Source: Blastococcus sp.
GTDB taxonomy: Bacteria; Actinomycetota; Actinomycetes; Mycobacteriales; Geodermatophilaceae
Assembly: GCA_025963345.1 (NCBI GenBank)
Contig: JAOPUS010000252.1
Coordinates: forward strand, 1 to 10,499
DNA: 10,499 nt
Direction: 5' to 3'
The position numbers were made by a program, and so were the translations under genes. The notes under the pieces were generated by a model. It was not told the DNA's origin and searched no databases. It saw only the letters and a program-made list of their open reading frames with translations. Of this stretch, positions 6,993 through 10,499 are shown piece by piece (positions within the stretch are counted from its first letter, which is position 1; the number at the start of each line of letters is the position of its first letter).

Positions 6993-6999
6993 GTGCCCG
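6986..6999. repeat. 14-base perfect palindrome over the start of the GT2-HAD gene
   Basis: CGGGCACGTGCCCG is its own reverse complement, and the GTG start at 6992 lies in its centre. The ten bases GGGCACGTGC recur (minus strand) over the GTG start of the MarR gene at 7498-7507. It could be an operator or a start-site hairpin. CACGTG in a GC-rich setting is common here (also near 2222, 3318 and 4400), so chance is a real alternative. Confidence 0.35.
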
Positions 7000-7015
7000 A
7001 TCCTGTTCCAGCGAA

Positions 7016-7021
7016 ACACTA
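7016..7021 (-). promoter_or_regulatory. Candidate -10 element upstream of the heptose operon
   Basis: TAGTGT on the minus strand fits the actinobacterial -10 pattern TANNNT. It would start transcription about 17 bases before the GTG at 6992, within the 67-base gap after the MarR gene. No convincing -35 is seen. It is the only plausible promoter element I find directly ahead of the coupled genes. Confidence 0.25.
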
Positions 7022-7059
7022 CGGGCTTGAAGCATTGGGCCGGGCCGGACGTCGGTGAC

Positions 7060-7503
7060 TCAGCGCCGCGAACGGGTCGCGGCCGACACCCTCCCGAGGG
7101 CCTCGCTGACCAGCGCGGCGTCGTCCCCGAGCGGGACGAGCAGCTGCGCGACGAGCTCGTCGTGCGTGCGGGCAGCAGCCTGCACGCGCTCACGACCGGC
7201 CGGCGTGAGACGGGCGTGCAACAGCCGCTGGTCGCCGGTGCCGCGCTCGCGCAGGACCAGGCCGTCGGCCACCAGTCGGTCCACGGTGCTGGTGACCCCG
7301 GCCGGGGAGAGCCCCACGGCCTCGGCGACCTGGCTCATGCTTGCCTGCTCGCCGGGCGCCTCCGCGATCCGCCGCAACGCCTCCAGGCCGGTCAGCGAGA
7401 CGCCGTGCTGGCGGTGCAGCGCCGAGTCCACGTTCCGGGTGATGCGGTCGTGCACCTGCACGATCCGTAGCCAGGTCTCGGCGGGCCGGGGGCCACCATG
7501 CAC
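7060..7503 (-). CDS. MarR-family transcriptional regulator
   Basis: The 147-residue protein has the MarR winged-helix plan. An N-terminal dimer helix (WLRIVQVHDRITRNVDSALHRQHG, 11-34) is followed by the helix-turn-helix core SMSQVAEAVGLSPAGVTSTVDRLVADGLV (55-83), with 66-80 as probable recognition helix. A wing RERGTGDQRLLHARLTPAG (85-103) follows, then a C-terminal helix for dimerisation. Such proteins usually repress their own and neighbouring genes until a small ligand, often phenolic, binds. No ligand can be read from the sequence. The GTG at 7503 is the first start in its frame and has only a weak GAGGG upstream. The gene lies 25 bases after the secreted-protein gene on the same strand and 67 bases before the heptose operon, so it may control either. 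CACGTG over its own start is a possible but unproven autoregulatory site. Confidence 0.88.
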   Translation of the reverse strand: MHGGPRPAETWLRIVQVHDRITRNVDSALHRQHGVSLTGLEALRRIAEAPGEQASMSQVAEAVGLSPAGVTSTVDRLVADGLVLRERGTGDQRLLHARLTPAGRERVQAAARTHDELVAQLLVPLGDDAALVSEALGRVSAATRSRR

Positions 7504-7528
7504 GTGCCCATCGTCGCCCTCGACGGGC

Positions 7529-8521
7529 TCAGGCGCTCCTGATGGTGTGGCGGCGCATGCGCTGCCGTCCGGCGACCGAGACCAGCCCGCCGACGGCGGC
7601 CACCAGCGCCACCGCGGCCGCGGTGAGGGGCACGATGTCGGCCGCGCCGTCCTCGACGATCGACGTCTCGGCCCCGGCCACCTGAAGGGCGAGGTCGGCG
7701 ACGACCTCGGAGTCGGCGCCGACCATGTCCATGGTCGCCGGGCCGGAGGCGGTGCCGTCGGGGATGCGGACCTCGGTCTGCACCGTCCCGTCGGGGCCCG
7801 CGGTCGCCGTGGCGAGGACGTTCTCGCTGCCGTGGAGCTGGATCGTCACGCGCTCGCCGGGGATGAACCCCGACGCCTGCAGGGTGACGGTGTCGCCGGC
7901 GGTGACCTCACGGGGGGCGGTGCCGCCACCCGCACCCCCGGTGGGGGCGACGCCGCCCGGGGCCGGGGTCCGGCTCCCGGTGGACGGCGCGGTCGTCGGG
8001 CCGGCCGAGCTCGAGGGAGCCGCCCCGCCGCTCGTGGTGGGAGTGGCCGACGGAGAGGGCGACGCGGTGGTCGTGGGCGCTGAGGTGGAGGGTGCGGCGA
8101 TCGCGTCGCAGTCCTCCCGGGTGGGCCGGGTGAAGCTGTACTCCTCCAGCTCGTCGACGAAGGTCACGCCGGTGCCGTCCTGCGCGGCGAACTCCAGCCG
8201 TCCGTCGATCGTCTCGCCCCAGGCCACGTCGTCGGTCCGGAGGATGACGGTCTCGCCGGGCAGAAGGGTCGCTTCGTCCTCACCGGACGGCGTGCGGGTG
8301 GTGGCCAGCCGCACGGAGTAGGGCGACGTGCCGGCGACGACCTCGACCACGAGACCGCCGGGGCGGCAGCTGGGGCCGTGCGTGACCCGGGCGTCGGGGC
8401 GGGAGGGGTCGTCGATGGCGGCAGCGGGAGCGGCGGTGGCCAGGGCGGCGCCGAACAGCGCGACGAGAAGCCCGGTGAGGAGGCCGGCGGACACAGCCGG
8501 GCGGGAGGTACTGGCGGGCAC
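7529..8521 (-). CDS. Secreted, membrane-anchored surface protein of unknown function
   Basis: The 330-residue protein begins with a signal peptide: a short polar start, a hydrophobic core (residues 12-31, AGLLTGLLVALFGAALATAA) and a probable cleavage after APAAA near residue 35. A mature domain (about 36-138) follows with two cysteines, 52 and 138, that could pair. A Ser/Thr/Pro/Ala linker (about 143-203) would be a good site for O-glycosylation. Residues 205-283 look like an Ig-like beta-sandwich (AGDTVTLQASGFIPGERVTIQLHG). A C-terminal hydrophobic segment (296-317) ends in a basic tail RQRMRRHTIRSA, which should anchor it in the membrane. There is no LPXTG motif, so sortase attachment is not indicated. 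The start is GTG at 8521; no good ribosome site precedes it, and GTG at codon 10 is an alternative. I do not recognise a specific family. Confidence 0.85.
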   Translation of the reverse strand: MPASTSRPAVSAGLLTGLLVALFGAALATAAPAAAIDDPSRPDARVTHGPSCRPGGLVVEVVAGTSPYSVRLATTRTPSGEDEATLLPGETVILRTDDVAWGETIDGRLEFAAQDGTGVTFVDELEEYSFTRPTREDCDAIAAPSTSAPTTTASPSPSATPTTSGGAAPSSSAGPTTAPSTGSRTPAPGGVAPTGGAGGGTAPREVTAGDTVTLQASGFIPGERVTIQLHGSENVLATATAGPDGTVQTEVRIPDGTASGPATMDMVGADSEVVADLALQVAGAETSIVEDGAADIVPLTAAAVALVAAVGGLVSVAGRQRMRRHTIRSA

Positions 8522-8586
8522 TGCGCGGTGTGCGACGGCGCCCCACTGGGTGGTGCTGATACGTGCTCCCCCATTGCGGTTCTGAT

Positions 8587-8614
8587 GCGTTTCACAGGAT
8601 GACGGATGTGACGC
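8587..8614. repeat. Everted repeat in the divergent promoter region (operator candidate)
   Basis: TCACA (8592-8596) and TGTGA (8607-8611) are reverse complements separated by ten bases. The flanks GCGT before and CGC after extend the symmetry imperfectly (GCGTTTCACA ... TGTGACGC). Its position between divergent genes suits a shared regulator site. Which protein binds is unknown; the adjacent MarR regulator is one possibility. Confidence 0.35.
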
Positions 8615-8712
8615 TTCGTTGCCAGCCCGTTACGCGTGAAGCGCGCGTGTCGTCCGGCGTGTCGCGAAAAACCCCGCCTCCGGCCCGGATCAGGCGCTGA
8701 GACGTCGATCAC

Positions 8713-8718
8713 TACGGT
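8713..8718 (+). promoter_or_regulatory. Candidate -10 element for a leaderless transcript of the hydroxy-acid oxidase gene
   Basis: TACGGT fits the TANNNT pattern and ends six bases before the GTG at 8725, so transcription would start at or next to the start codon. No ribosome site precedes that GTG, which supports a leaderless mRNA, a common arrangement in actinobacteria. No clear -35 is seen. Confidence 0.4.
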
Positions 8719-8724
8719 GTCCGG

Positions 8725-10005
8725 GTGGACGAAGCAGGTGCGGGGCGCCGTCGGCAGAACGAGGTCTACCGGGCGGGCGTGTACGGCCACCATCCGAAGG
8801 TGCCGACGGCCGTCCGGGCACTGCAGGCGCGGGCGAAGCAGGCGCTGAACGCACGCGCCTACTCCTACGTGGCCGGGGGCGCGGGCGACGAGGTCACCCA
8901 GCGCGCCAACCGGGCGGCGTTCGACAAGTGGGCCGTCGTCCCCCGGGTGCTGCGGGACGTGAGCACTCGCGACACCTCGGTCGAGCTGTTCGGACGACGC
9001 CTGCCCGCCCCGCTGCTGCTCGCCCCGGTCGGCGCGCTGGAACTGGTGCACGACGAGGCCGACCTCGCCGTGGCCCGGGCGGCGGCGAGCCTGGGCGTGC
9101 CGATGGTCTTCTCCAACCAGGCCTCGGTGTCGATGGAGGACTGCGCGGCGGCGATGGGTGATTCCCCGCGCTGGTTCCAGCTGTACTGGTCGACGTCCGA
9201 CGAACTGGTCGAGAGTCTCCTTCGGCGGGCCGAGGCAGCCGGCTGCGACGCGCTGGTCGTCACCCTCGACACCACGATGCTCGGCTGGCGGCCGCGCGAC
9301 CTGGACCTCGGCCACCTGCCCTTCGCCCTCGGTAAGGGCATCGCGCAGTACACGTCGGATCCGGTGTTCCGCCGACTGGTCGAGCAGCGGGCGGCGTCGG
9401 CCGGCGAGCGGGAGTCCCGGCCACGGCCCACGCCCGCCGCGGTCAAGGCGCTCGTCGGCATGGCGAAGGCCTGGCCCGGGTCGTTCAGGGACAACCTCCG
9501 CTCGCCGCTCCCCCGCGCCGCCGTCGAGACGTTCCTCGGCATCTACTCCCGGCCCTCGATCACCTGGGCCGACCTCGCGTGGCTGCGGTCGAGGACGCGG
9601 CTGCCGATCCTGCTCAAGGGCGTGCTGCACCCCGACGACGCCCGCCGCGCGCTGGACGAAGGGGTGGACGGCGTCGTCGTCAGCACCCACGGCGGCCGCC
9701 AGGTAGACCGGTCGATCTCTGCCCTGGACGCGCTGCCCGACGTGGTCGCCGCGATCGACGAGCGCGCGCCGGTTCTGTTCGACAGCGGGATCCGGAGCGG
9801 CGCCGACGTGTTCACCGCCGTCGCGCTCGGCGCCAGCGCGGTACTGCTCGGCCGGCCGTTCGCCTGGGGCCTGGCGCTGGCCGGCGAAGAGGGCGTGCGG
9901 CAGGTGATCGCCGACGTGATGGGCGAGTTCGACCTGACGCTGGGCCTGACCGGCCACACCGCCGTCGACCAGCTCTCCCCGGACATCCTCCGCCGCGTCG
10001 CCTGA
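8725..10005 (+). CDS. FMN-dependent alpha-hydroxy-acid oxidase, lactate 2-monooxygenase-like
   Basis: The 426-residue protein follows the FMN-dependent alpha-hydroxy-acid dehydrogenase TIM barrel. It shows AYSYVAGGAGDEVTQRAN (45-62), LLLAPVGALEL (97-107), WFQLYW (150-155), VVTLDTTMLGWRPRDL (178-193), LLKGVLHPDDAR (296-307), THGGRQ (321-326), LFDSGIRSGADVFTAVALGA (351-370) and GRPFAWG (376-382). By family alignment Lys298 binds FMN, His322 is the catalytic base and Arg325 binds the substrate carboxylate. The YVAGG, GWRPRDL and DPVFRR segments resemble Mycobacterium smegmatis lactate 2-monooxygenase most closely, which turns L-lactate plus O2 into acetate, CO2 and water. Whether this one is a monooxygenase, an oxidase giving H2O2, or acts on another 2-hydroxy acid is not decidable from sequence. 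It is some 30-40 residues longer than that enzyme, with a basic insertion in the active-site loop (about 220-268). The usual SNHGGRQ reads STHGGRQ here. The GTG at 8725 is the only sensible start. Confidence 0.9.
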   Translation: MDEAGAGRRRQNEVYRAGVYGHHPKVPTAVRALQARAKQALNARAYSYVAGGAGDEVTQRANRAAFDKWAVVPRVLRDVSTRDTSVELFGRRLPAPLLLAPVGALELVHDEADLAVARAAASLGVPMVFSNQASVSMEDCAAAMGDSPRWFQLYWSTSDELVESLLRRAEAAGCDALVVTLDTTMLGWRPRDLDLGHLPFALGKGIAQYTSDPVFRRLVEQRAASAGERESRPRPTPAAVKALVGMAKAWPGSFRDNLRSPLPRAAVETFLGIYSRPSITWADLAWLRSRTRLPILLKGVLHPDDARRALDEGVDGVVVSTHGGRQVDRSISALDALPDVVAAIDERAPVLFDSGIRSGADVFTAVALGASAVLLGRPFAWGLALAGEEGVRQVIADVMGEFDLTLGLTGHTAVDQLSPDILRRVA

Positions 10006-10231
10006 TCCCGCCCTTCCTGCCGCGGGCATTCGCCGGTCGCGACACTCCGGGAACGGGTTGACGACAGCGTGTGGCGTGAGTCACAGTTCAGACGGGACGG
10101 GGGCAACCGGCTAAAAGAGTGGCCATCCACCGCTGGATGGACCGACCAACGCGGCCAGACCGCCAGAACCGGCCCCCCGCCCCCACATCCTCTTCCACCT
10201 GCCTGACGCCCCGCCCGGACCCCGCCTGTGC
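10006..10231. other. Intergenic region without a supported gene
   Basis: About 226 bases between the oxidase gene and the VOC remnant. It holds a hairpin (10123-10140) and a TTGACG (10058-10063), but no good -10 seventeen bases downstream of it. No convincing terminator follows the oxidase stop. Short open frames cross it, yet none resembles a protein. The part nearest 10231 should hold the beginning of the VOC gene, but I could not recover a matching start or first strand in any frame. Confidence 0.45.
10123..10140. repeat. Short perfect hairpin, 7-base stem and 4-base loop
   Basis: CCATCCA, loop CCGC, TGGATGG. There is no T-run after it, so it is not a typical intrinsic terminator. It lies between the oxidase gene and the VOC remnant and could be an operator, a weak terminator or chance. 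Confidence 0.3.
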
Positions 10232-10499
10232 GACGTGGAGCGGTCGAAGAAGTTCTACAGCGAGCAGGTGGGCTTCGTCGTCGACGTCGACCAGCAGGGT
10301 CGACGCAGACCTCCGGGTCGTGCAGATGACGTCTCCGGGCTCGGCCTGCTCGGTCACCATCGGCGTCGGGACGAACCCGTCACCGCCGGGCACGCTGAAG
10401 GGCATGCAGCTCGTGATGTCGGACGTCGCCCGGCCCGCCAGGAACTGGCCGATCGCGGCGTCGACGCGAGCCCGGTCCGGCAGATGACCGAGGCCGGCT
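10232..10499 (+). pseudogene. Frame-shifted VOC (glyoxalase/bleomycin resistance-like) gene, 3' end outside the window
   Basis: Three stretches read consecutively as one VOC-superfamily protein but lie in alternating frames. Bases 10232-10297 encode DVERSKKFYSEQVGFVVDVDQQ. Bases 10299-10430 encode VDADLRVVQMTSPGSACSV and then TLKGMQLVMSDVA, one frame over. From 10433 ARQELADRGVDASPVRQMTEAG returns to the first frame. Removing one G of the GGG at 10297-10299 joins the first two stretches; a one-base loss or two-base gain near 10431 joins the third. The first frame stays free of stops to the window edge but is not protein-like in the middle. The first beta strand and start are not recognisable upstream. 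VOC proteins bind metals or sequester toxic small molecules; no specific function is assigned. It is either a decaying gene or a read with indel errors. Confidence 0.68.

Larger units (their letters stand above)
8522..8724. other. Divergent intergenic region between secreted-protein gene and hydroxy-acid oxidase gene
   Basis: These 203 bases separate two divergently transcribed genes and must hold both promoters. It is less GC-rich than the coding parts and contains the everted repeat at 8587-8614, a near-palindrome around ACGCGT (8629-8639) and the plus-strand -10 at 8713. A clear minus-strand promoter for the secreted-protein gene was not found. A short ATG frame at 8575 exists but leads into a non-protein-like frame. 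Confidence 0.5.

Noticed and set aside
5488..7035. Upstream extension of the GT9 open frame (869 residues)
   Set aside because: It is a low-complexity Arg/Pro/Ala shadow of the GT2-HAD gene in another frame. The GTG at 5487 gives a standard GT9 N-terminus.
7529..7650. Sortase anchor on the secreted protein
   Set aside because: No LPXTG-like motif precedes the C-terminal hydrophobic segment; a plain membrane anchor explains the sequence.
8667..8693. Possible intrinsic terminator on the minus strand (short TCCG/CGGA stem followed by GGGTTTTT)
   Set aside because: The stem is only four bases, the spacing to the T-run is poor, and no minus-strand gene ends upstream of it.
8164..10029. Minus-strand open frame of 621 codons opposite the hydroxy-acid oxidase
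   Set aside because: It is antisense to a clearly conserved enzyme and rich in Arg, Gly, His and Gln without any domain. Its 3' part is an out-of-frame reading of the secreted-protein gene.
1..10499. tRNA or rRNA genes, CRISPR arrays, insertion sequences, phage genes
   Set aside because: None seen: no regularly spaced repeats, no transposase or integrase motifs, no clover-leaf or rRNA-like segments noticed by eye.

Overview
The window is very GC-rich, uses many GTG starts, and has densely packed, overlapping genes. It lacks lipopolysaccharide-core genes of the usual Gram-negative kind. This points to a high-GC Gram-positive actinobacterium. Protein style (Geodermatophilus/Blastococcus/Modestobacter-like) makes Geodermatophilaceae my best guess, but that is an inference and was not tested by a search.

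Positions 1 to 6992, minus strand (transcribed right to left): a tightly coupled cell-envelope sugar operon. In transcription order it encodes a membrane protein fusing a family 2 glycosyltransferase to a HAD-IIIA heptose-bisphosphate phosphatase (GmhB-like), a family 9 (heptosyltransferase-type) glycosyltransferase, a divergent GT-B glycosyltransferase, a 20-residue micro-ORF, a GT4 glycosyltransferase, GmhA (sedoheptulose-7-phosphate isomerase), bifunctional HldE (heptose kinase plus adenylyltransferase) and the beginning of a second family 9 glycosyltransferase that leaves the window. Six of the seven junctions are 4-base ATGA/GTGA overlaps; the seventh is a 4-base gap. GmhA, HldE-kinase, GmhB and HldE-adenylyltransferase together make a full route from sedoheptulose 7-phosphate to ADP-D-glycero-beta-D-manno-heptose. 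The clustered glycosyltransferases would then place heptose (and other sugars) into an envelope glycan. No HldD epimerase is visible in the window.

Positions 7060 to 8521, minus strand: a MarR-family regulator and, upstream of it, a secreted protein with a signal peptide, a Ser/Thr/Pro linker, a beta-sandwich-like domain and a C-terminal membrane anchor. They are 25 bases apart and may share a transcript. They may or may not read on into the heptose operon across a 67-base gap.

Positions 8522 to 8724: a divergent intergenic region with an everted repeat and a probable leaderless promoter for the plus-strand gene. Positions 8725 to 10005, plus strand: an FMN-dependent alpha-hydroxy-acid oxidase closest in style to lactate 2-monooxygenase. 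Positions 10006 to 10231 hold no gene I can support, only a hairpin. From 10232 to the end lies a VOC (glyoxalase/bleomycin-resistance-like) coding sequence whose homologous stretches sit in different frames: a pseudogene or a sequence with errors.

The most notable points are the complete ADP-heptose pathway in an apparently LPS-free organism, the glycosyltransferase-phosphatase fusion, the doubly overlapped micro-ORF, and the frame-shifted VOC gene.
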